A stretch of 26,610 bases of DNA from Clostridiales bacterium (GCA_004557905.1 SFFH01000022.1:1-26610), one strand, 5' to 3'. Shown: positions 15,515 to 22,912, counted from the stretch's first letter. Numbers and translations are program-made. Notes: generated by a model from the letters alone, not told the origin.

Positions 15515-16612
15515 ATGAAGAAAATATGGGAAATTCTGCTGCTGCTCGCGCTTCTGGCGGCGTGCGCCGCGCCGGGATGCGCGGAGATCGGCTTTGCCGA
15601 GGTGAACCGGGAGGGCGTCAATTTCAGGAAAGCGCCGGGCGGCGAGTTCATCGCCCGCTTTGATGCGCCGCAGAGCGTATATGTCTTCGAGGAGAAGACC
15701 GTAGACGGGAAGCTATGGTGCCATGTGTACACCTTTGTCGGCAAGCGCACCCGGGACGGATGGATTCGCGGGGACATGCTGCGCTTTCTCTCCGACGAGT
15801 TCTACGACGTCGTCAGCGTGCAGGCGGGCGATCACTATGTGACCGGCGTGCGCGCGGACGGAACGGTGGCGATCATGGGCGACGACATGCCGCATCTGCC
15901 CTGCATCGCGACGGTACGCAGCTGGCGGAATATCGCGCAGGTGACGTCCTCAACGTGCAGCGTGTACGCGCTGACCCGGGACGGGACGCTGATGACCGTG
16001 GGACGGAACAACGCCTATGGCACGGAAAAGGCTGCGAAGCTCTGTGGAAACGAGCCGATTCTGATGGATGCGGACGGACGGATCATGCCGCAAACCTGGC
16101 GCTGGGCAGAGGAAGGCGTCTTCCCTAGCGCGGAAGAAGGCTTGGAAGCGCTCGGTGATGCGCGGTGCGTCAAGGCGCTGGGCTGTGAGCGCGTCCTCTT
16201 CGGCGCGCTGACGACGGACGGAAGACTGCTGTGCGTGGGTGAGATGAAGCATTTGCAATCGAGCTTTGTCCATGCGCCGTATGTGGACGCCGATATGTAC
16301 TGGGATTCCATCATCGCGCTGCGTCAGGACGGCCGGGTGGATGCGGCCGGCAGGAGCAGCGCGTGGAACGCTGGGCTGCGCGACGTGTCCGGCTGGATGG
16401 ACGTGGTGAAGGTGGCGGCGGGCGCGCAGCACCTGCTGGGGCTTCGCGCGGACGGAACGGTGTACTATGCCGGGGACGACGAGCGGCATGCCCGACAGGT
16501 GGCGCAGTGGACGAACGTGAAGGACATCGATGCGGGCAATGGAACCAGCATCGCCCTGATGGCGGACGGCAGCGTGGCGATGGCGGGCGCGTATACGTCC
16601 TATGAGCGCTGA
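15515..16612 (+). CDS. Putative lipoprotein with SH3-like domain and RCC1-type repeats
   Basis: The 365-residue protein starts with MKK and a hydrophobic run ending in the lipobox LAAC (Cys17), so it is probably lipid-anchored outside the membrane. Residues of about 25-95 look like a bacterial SH3 domain (VNFRKAPGGEFIARF, GWIRGDMLRF). The rest is built of RCC1/BNR-like repeats. Repeated units such as VSVQAGDHYVTGVRADGTV, ITALTRDGTLM-type segments, VAAGAQHLLGLRADGTVYY and GNGTSIALMADGSVAMAG give a likely beta-propeller. The catalytic role, if any, is unknown. A binding or scaffold role at the cell surface is an inference. GGAGG precedes the ATG. It is divergent from the AAK_3 gene with 155 bases between the starts. 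Confidence 0.78.
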   Translation: MKKIWEILLLLALLAACAAPGCAEIGFAEVNREGVNFRKAPGGEFIARFDAPQSVYVFEEKTVDGKLWCHVYTFVGKRTRDGWIRGDMLRFLSDEFYDVVSVQAGDHYVTGVRADGTVAIMGDDMPHLPCIATVRSWRNIAQVTSSTCSVYALTRDGTLMTVGRNNAYGTEKAAKLCGNEPILMDADGRIMPQTWRWAEEGVFPSAEEGLEALGDARCVKALGCERVLFGALTTDGRLLCVGEMKHLQSSFVHAPYVDADMYWDSIIALRQDGRVDAAGRSSAWNAGLRDVSGWMDVVKVAAGAQHLLGLRADGTVYYAGDDERHARQVAQWTNVKDIDAGNGTSIALMADGSVAMAGAYTSYER

Positions 16613-16619
16613 TCGGGAT

Positions 16620-16648
16620 TTGTCTTTTTCACGTGGCTGTGCTACAAT
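16620..16648 (+). promoter_or_regulatory. Promoter of the AlaX-like gene
   Basis: TTGTCT (16620-16625) and TACAAT (16643-16648) are 17 bases apart, with TGC immediately before the -10. It begins 7 bases after the stop codon of the preceding gene. Confidence 0.75.
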
Positions 16649-16681
16649 GGATAAAAATTTTTCCCGAAAGGAATGGACGGT

Positions 16682-17866
16682 ATGACCATCCGTTTGTACA
16701 ATCAGGATTCCGCGCTGCTTGACTTCACCGCGACGGTAACGGGCTGCACGCAGAAGAAGGACCAGTATGTCGTGACGCTCGACCGCACGGCGTTCTTCCC
16801 GGAGGGCGGCGGTCAGGGCGCGGACCACGGCACGCTCAGCGGCGCGCAGGTGCTGGACTGCCACGAGGCGGGCGGCGAGGTGGAGCACACCGTCGACAGG
16901 CCGCTTGAGGTGGGCAGCACGGTCGAGGGCCATGTGGACAAGGGGCGCAGGCTGGACATGATGCAGCAGCACAGCGGCGAGCACATCTTCTCCGGCCTCG
17001 TATGCAGCTTGTTCGGCTATGACAACGTGGGCTTTCACATCGGCTCGGAGGCTGTCACCATGGATTTTAATGGCCCGCTGACCCAGGCGGATATCGACCG
17101 GGTGGAGGCGCTGGCCAACGAGGTCGTCTGGCGGAACGTACCGGTTCAGACGCTGCTGCCCAGCCGGGAGGAGCTGGAAACCATGCATTACCGCAGCAAG
17201 AAGGCGCTGGAGGGTGAGGTGCGCATCGTGCGCATCCCGGACGCGGACACCTGTGCCTGCTGCGGCACGCACGTCAAGCGGACCGGCGCCATCGGCCAGA
17301 TCAAGGTGCTGGGCTGGCAGAAGTACAAGAGCGGCGTGCGCGTGTCCATCCTGTGCGGCAGGCGCGCGCTGGCGGAGGAGAACGCGCTGCTCGGGCAGGT
17401 GAAGGGTGCCAGCGTGGCGCTCTCGTGCAGGCAGCACGAGGTTGCGCAGGCCGTGCAGCACCTGATGGCTGAGCGCGATCAGCTTCGCCTGAAGACGGAG
17501 CAGCTGGGCCTGCAGCTCTTTGAGCTGATGGCGGCCGGGGAGGCGGCAAACGCCGTGCGCATGGTCGTGTGCGACGCGCTCCCGGCGAGCGCCGTGCGCA
17601 AGGCGGCGGGCAGGCTCTGCCAGGGCGCGAGGCTCGGCCTGGTGCTCGTGCCGCGCGAGGACGGCTACAGCTTTGCGCTGTCCTCCGAGACGGAGGATGT
17701 GCGCCCGGTGACGAAGGCGTTGTGCGCAGCCTTCGGCGGCAAGGGTGGCGGCCCGAAGGACATGACACAGGGCGTGCTCGCGGGCGGCACACCGGAGGAA
17801 ATCCGCGCGGCGCTGGGGACGGAGGACGATAGGGCTGCCGACCCGGGAAACGGAATAGTCGTGTAA
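16682..17866 (+). CDS. Alanyl-tRNA editing protein, AlaX-like with DHHA1 domain
   Basis: The 394-residue protein combines an AlaX/AlaRS second additional domain with a C-terminal DHHA1 domain, as in long AlaX proteins. FFPEGGGQ, the metal-binding HSGEH (His97, His101) and the CxxxH motif in CACCGTHV (Cys193, His197) are present. AFGGKGGGPKDMTQG near residues 351-365 marks DHHA1. Family members remove serine or glycine from mischarged tRNA-Ala in trans. Start 16682 is chosen because AAGGA lies 9 bases upstream; the ATG at 16673 directly abuts that site. The last 14 or more codons (DDRAADPGNGIVV and stop) are encoded inside repeat R4, so the C-terminal tail derives from the repeat and not from the family. 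Confidence 0.92.
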   Translation: MTIRLYNQDSALLDFTATVTGCTQKKDQYVVTLDRTAFFPEGGGQGADHGTLSGAQVLDCHEAGGEVEHTVDRPLEVGSTVEGHVDKGRRLDMMQQHSGEHIFSGLVCSLFGYDNVGFHIGSEAVTMDFNGPLTQADIDRVEALANEVVWRNVPVQTLLPSREELETMHYRSKKALEGEVRIVRIPDADTCACCGTHVKRTGAIGQIKVLGWQKYKSGVRVSILCGRRALAEENALLGQVKGASVALSCRQHEVAQAVQHLMAERDQLRLKTEQLGLQLFELMAAGEAANAVRMVVCDALPASAVRKAAGRLCQGARLGLVLVPREDGYSFALSSETEDVRPVTKALCAAFGGKGGGPKDMTQGVLAGGTPEEIRAALGTEDDRAADPGNGIVV

Positions 17867-18154
17867 ACACTCCTTTCCGTTTCCGGCGCTCCGCCTGCCT
17901 GTTTCCCGCACAGCGGGCGGCAGGCTTCGGTCCCTATGACCTGCCTGAGGGATTTCATCCCTCAGACTCCCTTCTTCGCTTCGCGCATATGAAAAGAAAG
18001 TCATATAAAAATTCGGACGCAGGAAATATCCTGCGTCCAATATTTTTTCATGCTTGCTTCAAGCCGCCGCGAAGCGAAGAAGGGTCAAGGGATAAAATAA
18101 TCCCTTGCGGGGTTTGGGGCGGAGCCCCAAGCGGGTTTGGGCGGCAGCCCAACG
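17824..18154. repeat. Long composite hairpin repeat, copy R4 (inverted partner of R2)
   Basis: Read on the - strand, this element carries the same arms as R2 at 10259-10585. It includes CGTTGGGCTGCCGCCCAAAC, CCGCTTGGGGCTCCGCCCCA, CAAGGGAT/ATCCCTTG and GGAAACGGAA/TTCCGTTTCC. Its core (17977-18076) is bounded by a perfect 17-base inverted repeat, CCCTTCTTCGCTTCGCG at 17969-17985 and its complement at 18068-18084. The core keeps the same + strand orientation as in R2, while the arms are inverted. The match may start as early as 17815. It fills the 293-base convergent gap between the alaX-like and M42 genes and enters the alaX-like CDS. Confidence 0.9.
18014..18050 (+). terminator. Core hairpin of repeat R4, terminator-like
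   Basis: The stem GGACGCAGGA/TCCTGCGTCC with loop AATA is followed on the + strand by AATATTTTTTC. It suits termination of the alaX-like transcript. On the - strand GAATTTTTATATG follows, so it may work both ways. Confidence 0.7.
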
Positions 18155-18159
18155 TCCCC

Positions 18160-19197
18160 TCACTCGATATACCCCGCCAGCACCTTGAGCGCCGCGACCG
18201 CGCCGTCGACGTGGCTGCGCTCGTAGCCATGGGAGGCGTACACGCCCGCGCCGATGAGGCCGAAGCGCAGGTCGCTGCCCGCGCGCAGCGTCGTCGCCAC
18301 GTCGCTGCTGTAAAACGGATACACGTCCACCGCGTAAGCCGCGCCCATCTTCTCCGCCGCCGCGATCAGACCGTTCGTCGTCGCGTAATGGAACGGGCCG
18401 CTCCTGTCCTTGGCGCAGATGGAGACCCTGCGCTCGTCGCAGTCAAGCCCCTCGCCCACGCAGCCCATGTCCACCGCAATTGCCTCGGTCACGCCCTGCG
18501 GCACGCTCGCGCTGCCGCCGTGTCCGACCTCCTCGAAGGAGGTGATGTGCGCATACACCGCGCGCCTGGGCGTGATGTGCTCGTCGTGCAGGTACTTCGC
18601 ATAGCCCAGCAGGATTCCCACACTCAGCTTGTCGTCGAGGAACCGGCTCTTGATGTAGCCGCTCTTGGTGATGCGCACGCGCGGGTCAAAGCAGACGTAA
18701 TCGCCCACGCGCACGCCCAGCTTCTTCACGTCCTCGGCGGTCTTCACGTCCTCGTCCAGCACGATCTCGATCGTGTCGAATGTGCGCTTTTCGTCGTTGT
18801 AATTGCCGTTGACGTGGATGGACGCATTGCACAGCTGTGCCGTGCCCTCGATCACCGCGCCGGACCGGGTCACGACGCGGCAGTTTTCCGTCTCCACGTT
18901 GTTCGCGTTCAGGCCGCCGATGTTCGTGATCTTCAGCCGGCCGCTCGGCTTGATTTGGCAAACCATGCCGCCCAGCGTGTCCATGTGCGCCTCCAGCAGC
19001 AATCCGTCCGCCTTGTCCTCGCCGCCCAGGTGCACGATCACGCCGTCCTTGCGCGTGCGCTCGCATGCAAAGCCCAGCGCCTCAAACCGCGCCATCACAT
19101 GCTCCGCCGCGGCCTGCGTCATGCCGCTGGGGCTGTCGATGGCCAGCAGCGCCGCCGTCTCCTCGAGAATAAACTGCCCGTACTGTTCAAAGTCCAT
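18160..19197 (-). CDS. M42-family metalloaminopeptidase
   Basis: The 345-residue protein has the M42 (glutamyl aminopeptidase/TET/FrvX-like) metal and catalytic set: His71 and Asp73 in EAHMDTLGG, bridging Asp188 in RFLDDKLS, Glu222-Glu223 in SFEEVGHGG, Asp243 in AVDMGCVG, and His323 in ASHGYERSH. These dinuclear metal enzymes form large cytoplasmic dodecamers and remove N-terminal residues from peptides. AGGAGG precedes the ATG. It begins 18 bases after the NA37-type gene and is the last gene of a - strand cluster with azlCD, so peptide breakdown may feed amino-acid export. This link is an inference from position. Confidence 0.93.
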   Translation of the reverse strand: MDFEQYGQFILEETAALLAIDSPSGMTQAAAEHVMARFEALGFACERTRKDGVIVHLGGEDKADGLLLEAHMDTLGGMVCQIKPSGRLKITNIGGLNANNVETENCRVVTRSGAVIEGTAQLCNASIHVNGNYNDEKRTFDTIEIVLDEDVKTAEDVKKLGVRVGDYVCFDPRVRITKSGYIKSRFLDDKLSVGILLGYAKYLHDEHITPRRAVYAHITSFEEVGHGGSASVPQGVTEAIAVDMGCVGEGLDCDERRVSICAKDRSGPFHYATTNGLIAAAEKMGAAYAVDVYPFYSSDVATTLRAGSDLRFGLIGAGVYASHGYERSHVDGAVAALKVLAGYIE

Positions 19198-19215
19198 GGA
19201 TATTCCTCCTATCCC

Positions 19216-20217
19216 TTACTCCGTCTTGAGCTCCTGCACCCGGCTGATGATGATGGACATGGTGCCGTCGTCGTTGCTCACCACCGCAAAGCTGTTCTCG
19301 TCGTCCGCCAGCGTGCGCGGCAGCGAGATCGAGATGCCGTTGTCCGTCTTGATCTTGAGTTTGGCCAGCTGCGTCATCACGCGCTTGTTTTCCACCGGAA
19401 TCACCGGCTCCATGGCCTCCTCCTGCATCTGCCGAGAGACCTCTTCTATGATCGCCTCGCGCTCGGGATCGCTGCGGAAGACCTCCTCGGCCACGTCCTG
19501 CACGTCGATGACGCCCTTCTCCTCGATGGATTTGGCCATCGCGCGCTTGACCGCGGGCCGCAGCTCCTGCTCGGGCATGTCCGGCGGCGCGGCCTGCGCG
19601 ATCATCTCGCTGACCTTCTGTACGGATTCCTTCGTCGTGCGCGTCTGCGCCATGGCGAAAAGCGCCTCGGAAAAGAGCATCCGGTTGCCCACGTTGGTCA
19701 GCACCGCGGTGTCCCGCAGGCGGATGTCGCCGGTGGAGAGGTTGACCACGAAGCCGGAGAACGCCTTTGAGCCGGAGAGCGGCAGCACATAGCCGTGCTC
19801 CTGAAGCTGCGTGTTCGCCGCCTCGCCCTCCATTTCGATCTGGTGCACCATCGCCCGGCGATAGGGCAGCTGCGCCACGCACAGGTGCGGGTCGTTGTCC
19901 CGGTCAAAGGAGAAGATGACCATGTCAAAGCCGGCGCGCGGAATCTCCAGCGCCTGCATGCTCTCGTCCATGCCGCGCATCAGCGCGTCCGCTGCCTCGC
20001 CGAAGGGCGTGTAGCCAAAGCGCCGCAGCAGCTCCTCCTGCGCGCTGCCGGGTTCCACGCACGTCGTGCGGCTCGCGTCCGAGCTTTCGAGCTTGTCCGC
20101 AACCGCGGACAGATACGCGCCGGCCTCGTCCGTCGGCTTTCCCGGCTTTGCGGGAAAGATGGGCGACGCCGCGCTGCCGTCATAGATGTAAACTGCCGCC
20201 CGGGCAATGATGTTCAT
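19216..20217 (-). CDS. Nucleoid-associated protein of the NA37/NdpA type
   Basis: The 333-residue protein resembles the 37-kDa nucleoid-associated family (NdpA/YejK-like), which has Firmicutes members of this size. The middle region FDMVIFSFDRDNDPHLCVAQ, followed by HGYVLPLSGSKAFSGFVVNL and STGDIRL, fits the family's core pattern of a conserved strand, a short insert and a FxxNLxxxxIxL stretch. The C-terminal half is rich in charged helices (EEVFRSDPEREAIIEEVSRQ). Its cellular role is poorly defined, and the assignment rests on overall pattern, not on a catalytic motif. GGTGG lies 7 bases before the ATG. The gene starts 12 bases after azlD and is probably in the same transcript. Confidence 0.72.
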   Translation of the reverse strand: MNIIARAAVYIYDGSAASPIFPAKPGKPTDEAGAYLSAVADKLESSDASRTTCVEPGSAQEELLRRFGYTPFGEAADALMRGMDESMQALEIPRAGFDMVIFSFDRDNDPHLCVAQLPYRRAMVHQIEMEGEAANTQLQEHGYVLPLSGSKAFSGFVVNLSTGDIRLRDTAVLTNVGNRMLFSEALFAMAQTRTTKESVQKVSEMIAQAAPPDMPEQELRPAVKRAMAKSIEEKGVIDVQDVAEEVFRSDPEREAIIEEVSRQMQEEAMEPVIPVENKRVMTQLAKLKIKTDNGISISLPRTLADDENSFAVVSNDDGTMSIIISRVQELKTE

Positions 20218-20229
20218 GTGTATTCCACC

Positions 20230-20547
20230 TTATATCCGAATCAGAATCATATACACCGCCGTCCCTCCGGCGATGCTCAGCAGCGTATTGCGCCTGGCCA
20301 GGTGCAGCGCCACGACGACCGCCGCCGCCGCGAGCTGCTTTGCGCCGTCCGCAAACGCGCCGAAGGGGACGCTCCTCAGGCAGTACACCACCAGCGCCGC
20401 CATGATGGCCGGCGGCAGCATGCCGCCCAGCGACGCGACCCATCCGGGCACGCCGCCCTTGCCGCCGAAGCATGCAAACGGCAGCGCACGCAGCAGAAGC
20501 GTCACGCCTGCGCAGACCAGCACAATGAGCAGTGCATGCGTGTTCAT
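20230..20547 (-). CDS. azlD: AzlD-family branched-chain amino acid export subunit
   Basis: The 105-residue, very hydrophobic protein matches AzlD in size and layout: an N-terminal helix (THALLIVLVCAGVTLLLRAL), PFACFGGKGGVPGWV, the conserved GGMLPPAIMAALVVYCLR, and two further helices. AzlD works with AzlC to export branched-chain amino acids or their analogues. ATG 20547 is preferred: the four-base overlap ATGA with the azlC stop and the GGAGG-rich stretch upstream both point to it. The in-frame upstream extension to 20661 only reads azlC sequence in another frame. Confidence 0.9.
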   Translation of the reverse strand: MNTHALLIVLVCAGVTLLLRALPFACFGGKGGVPGWVASLGGMLPPAIMAALVVYCLRSVPFGAFADGAKQLAAAAVVVALHLARRNTLLSIAGGTAVYMILIRI

Positions 20548-21230
20548 GCCGCCCGCCTCCTTCCCGCCGTGTCCACGGCCGTCAGCAGCACGGCCGTCGC
20601 CGCAAGCGCGGGCGCGAGGAACCGGTCCGGGCCCAGCAGCATCAGGCAAAGCGCCGCGCATGCGCCGCCGATCGCCATCGGCAGGCGGTCCGCCCGGTTC
20701 ATGGCGCGCTCCACGCAGATGACGATGAACAGCGCGGTCATCGAGTAATCAATGCCCGTCAGGTCAAAGGGCAGCTGCTGCGCCAGCACCGCACCGGCGA
20801 CGGAGCCGGCGATCCAGTAGAGCTGATCATATAGCGCCACGCGCAGCATCACGCCGTCGCTCTCCTCGCCCGGCAGGCCGCAGTACACGGAGTATGTCTC
20901 GTCCGTCAGCGAAAAGATCATGTACGGGCACAGCCTGCCCATGCGCTGAAAGCGCTCGATGCAGCTGACGCCGTAAAACAGATGCCGCGCGTTGACCATC
21001 AGCGCCGTCAGCGCGACGGTCGTCAGCGCCGCGCCGGACGCCATCAGCGGCACCATCACAAACTGCATGCTGCCGGCGTACACCAGGCCGCTCATCATCA
21101 GCGCCCAGGCCGGGCCGAATCCCGCCTGCGCCAGCGTCGCGCCGAACGCCGTGCCCAAAAACAGATAACCGCACATGACGGGCAGCGTCAGCCTCACCGC
21201 CCTCATGCGCTCGTGCTGCGCGTCAGGCAT
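20544..21230 (-). CDS. azlC: AzlC-family branched-chain amino acid permease subunit
   Basis: The 228-residue membrane protein has the AzlC signature: MCGYLFLGTAFGATLAQAGF, then SGLVYAGSMQFVMVPLM and VNARHLFYGVSC, then FSLTDETYSVYCG. Several transmembrane helices follow. The complex exports branched-chain amino acids in the cell membrane. It overlaps the DUF1653 gene by 8 bases and azlD by 4, so all three are translated in tight coupling. GAGG lies about 6 bases before ATG 21230. An upstream in-frame extension to 21398 reads the DUF1653 gene in another frame and is not real. PucR, encoded just upstream, is a possible regulator, but nothing seen proves this. Confidence 0.93.
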   Translation of the reverse strand: MPDAQHERMRAVRLTLPVMCGYLFLGTAFGATLAQAGFGPAWALMMSGLVYAGSMQFVMVPLMASGAALTTVALTALMVNARHLFYGVSCIERFQRMGRLCPYMIFSLTDETYSVYCGLPGEESDGVMLRVALYDQLYWIAGSVAGAVLAQQLPFDLTGIDYSMTALFIVICVERAMNRADRLPMAIGGACAALCLMLLGPDRFLAPALAATAVLLTAVDTAGRRRAA

Positions 21231-21468
21231 GCGCGTCCTCCCCGACCCGCTCAAAGCGGTACGTCTGCGTCGCGCCCGGGTACTTCTCCCGATCCACCTC
21301 GGACATGAACATCGCCTTGGGGCGCACCCAGACGCCATGCTCTCCGTACAGCGCGCGGTAGACGACCACGTCCTCCCGCGTCTCGCTGTCGCGGGCAAAG
21401 TACAGCACCTGATACAGGTTTCCTTTGAAATGCCGGACGGTATCGCCCGGGTTGATTCGCTCGTTCAT
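21223..21468 (-). CDS. DUF1653-family small protein
   Basis: The 81-residue protein matches DUF1653 closely: PGDTVRHFKGNLYQVLYFAR, then VVVYRALYGEHGVWVRPKAM and FMSEVDREKYP. These small proteins are widespread in bacteria and have no assigned function. The fold is probably a compact beta-barrel-like domain. AAAGGAG lies 7 bases before ATG 21468. It is the first gene of the cluster that continues with azlC, overlapping it by 8 bases. No convincing promoter was found in the 203 bases upstream, which mostly hold repeat R5. Confidence 0.92.
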   Translation of the reverse strand: MNERINPGDTVRHFKGNLYQVLYFARDSETREDVVVYRALYGEHGVWVRPKAMFMSEVDREKYPGATQTYRFERVGEDAHA

Positions 21469-21530
21469 AGGTACTCCTTTGGGGCGCTGTCCGGGCAACC
21501 CACAAGGTCGCAGCGCCTCTGCTATTCCCC

Positions 21531-21666
21531 GTCAGGTATCGCTTCGCTCCCTGACTACCTTTCTTCTGATCGCTTCGCGATAGGGTACGTTGGGGCCGCA
21601 GGCGCCAAACCCCGCCTGGGGATTTCATCCCCAGACCCCTTCTTCGCTTCGCGGCGGCTTCAAGCG
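21531..21666. repeat. Composite hairpin repeat, copy R5
   Basis: It contains GTCAGGTATCGCTTCGCTCC then CTGAC (the R3-type first module), GATCGC-TTC-GCGAT, CGTTGGGGCCGCAGGCGCCA, CTGGGGAT-TTC-ATCCCCAG (21616-21634), CCCTTCTTCGCTTCGCG, and the right-type core fragment GCGGCTTCAAGCGGCAT. It is the only copy between two genes on the same strand (pucR and DUF1653). It lies just past the pucR stop and could reduce read-through. Confidence 0.82.
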
Positions 21667-21671
21667 GCATT

Positions 21672-22826
21672 TCAGCTTCGTCCTTCCTCCTCGAGGATCC
21701 GGGAGAGGTTCATCATCAGGCTGAGCATCGGCGCGAACATCGCGTCGTCCTCCATGTCCATCAGCTTCTGGATCTTCGTCAGACGGTAGCGCACGGTGTT
21801 GGGATGCTGGAACAGCGCCTTGGCCGTCGCCGCAATCTCCATTTTTTCCTGCACATACACGCGCGCCGTCTGCTCCAGGCTCGTGCGGTTCTGGCTGTCG
21901 TATTCGCGGATGCGCTGCAGCTGGCGCCTGCACTGGCTGCACACAAACGGATTCTCGCTCATCGGGAACAGGTACGCATACAGCCCCAGCTCCTGCGCGC
22001 AGAGGATCCGCCTGCCCGTCAGCCGTGCCGCGCGCGCGCCGTAGACCGCCTCGCCCAGCGCTTCGCCAAAAGCGGCCTGCTCCGTCCTGCGCAGGCTCAC
22101 GCCGACGAACAGCTCCGTCTGGTCCACGCCCGCACGGTCAAGCAGCGTCTCCAGCGCTGCGCAGCTGTCCGCTTCCTCCCCGTCCTCGTGCAGCAGCACG
22201 ATCAGCATCCGCCGCCACGCCATGCAGATGCACCGCTGCGCCAGCGTCTCGTCGCCCGAAAGCAGCACATACAGCTTCTCCTCCAGCGCCGCCATCCGAT
22301 CCCTGGGATACAGCGCGCAGAGGCGGTACGCACCCACGCCGGTCGGGTCGATGCGCTGCACCTTCTCCTTCGTCTGCTCCACCGTCAGCGCGCCGCGCAT
22401 CAGCGCGTCCAGCTCCGCCTCATAGCCGGCAAAGTGCCGCTTGCCGCGGATCAGCTCCGTCACCTCGAGGATGACCTCCTCGATGTACGTCTCGTCAAAC
22501 AGGAACAGCGGCGTGCCCAGCCGGTTCGCCATGTTCACCACGCTCTGCGGCAGCTCGCTGAAGTACGCCGTCTTGACCAGCAGGCCCGCAATGCCCTGGT
22601 TCATCAGCGCCAGCAGCGAGTTGGCCACCAGCTGGCCGTCCCCGCGGGCATAGGCGAGCGTCGTCACCACCAGATCGCCTCGGTAGAAATCCGGCAGCTG
22701 CATGCGGGAGGAGTCATACTCCAGCAGCACCGCCGCCGTCACCGTACGCTCCAGGCCCTCCTGGCCCGCAATCAGGCGCAATCTCTTCAGGTTTTGGAGC
22801 CGGAACAGTTCCTTGATGCGGATCAC
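21672..22826 (-). CDS. PucR-family transcriptional regulator
   Basis: The 384-residue protein has the N-terminal PucR domain (KELFRLQNLKRLRLIAGQEG, then EYDSSRMQLPDFYRGDLVVT and QGIAGLLVKTAYF). The C-terminal PucR-type helix-turn-helix is near residues 330-360 (AATAKALFQHPNTVRYRLTK followed by IQKL). Family members activate genes for purine or amino-acid catabolism in response to small molecules; the ligand here is unknown. GTG 22826 is preferred because AGAGGTGAG lies directly upstream and family members begin near VIRIKEL. GTG 22835 would sit within that site. It has its own promoter, and its stop lies just before repeat R5 and the azlCD cluster, which makes that cluster a candidate target. 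Confidence 0.9.
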   Translation of the reverse strand: MIRIKELFRLQNLKRLRLIAGQEGLERTVTAAVLLEYDSSRMQLPDFYRGDLVVTTLAYARGDGQLVANSLLALMNQGIAGLLVKTAYFSELPQSVVNMANRLGTPLFLFDETYIEEVILEVTELIRGKRHFAGYEAELDALMRGALTVEQTKEKVQRIDPTGVGAYRLCALYPRDRMAALEEKLYVLLSGDETLAQRCICMAWRRMLIVLLHEDGEEADSCAALETLLDRAGVDQTELFVGVSLRRTEQAAFGEALGEAVYGARAARLTGRRILCAQELGLYAYLFPMSENPFVCSQCRRQLQRIREYDSQNRTSLEQTARVYVQEKMEIAATAKALFQHPNTVRYRLTKIQKLMDMEDDAMFAPMLSLMMNLSRILEEEGRS

Positions 22827-22855
22827 AACGCTCACCTCTTCGCTTTCAATGCCTT

Positions 22856-22884
22856 ATTGTATCACCGGATTGTGCATTTTGCAA
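22856..22884 (-). promoter_or_regulatory. Promoter of the PucR-family gene
   Basis: On the - strand TTGCAA (22884-22879) and TACAAT (22861-22856) are 17 bases apart, with TG one base before the -10. TGCACAA occurs twice nearby (about 22865-22878 and 22900-22908) and could be a binding site. Confidence 0.75.
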
Positions 22885-22912
22885 GGCATAGCCTATATTC
22901 GTTGTGCAAAAC

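Noticed and set aside
10259..18154. The two long repeats as insertion sequences or a transposon bounding 7.2 kb
   Set aside because: No transposase is present, no target-site duplication is evident, and the genes between them are ordinary and unrelated. Mosaic intergenic repeats fit better.
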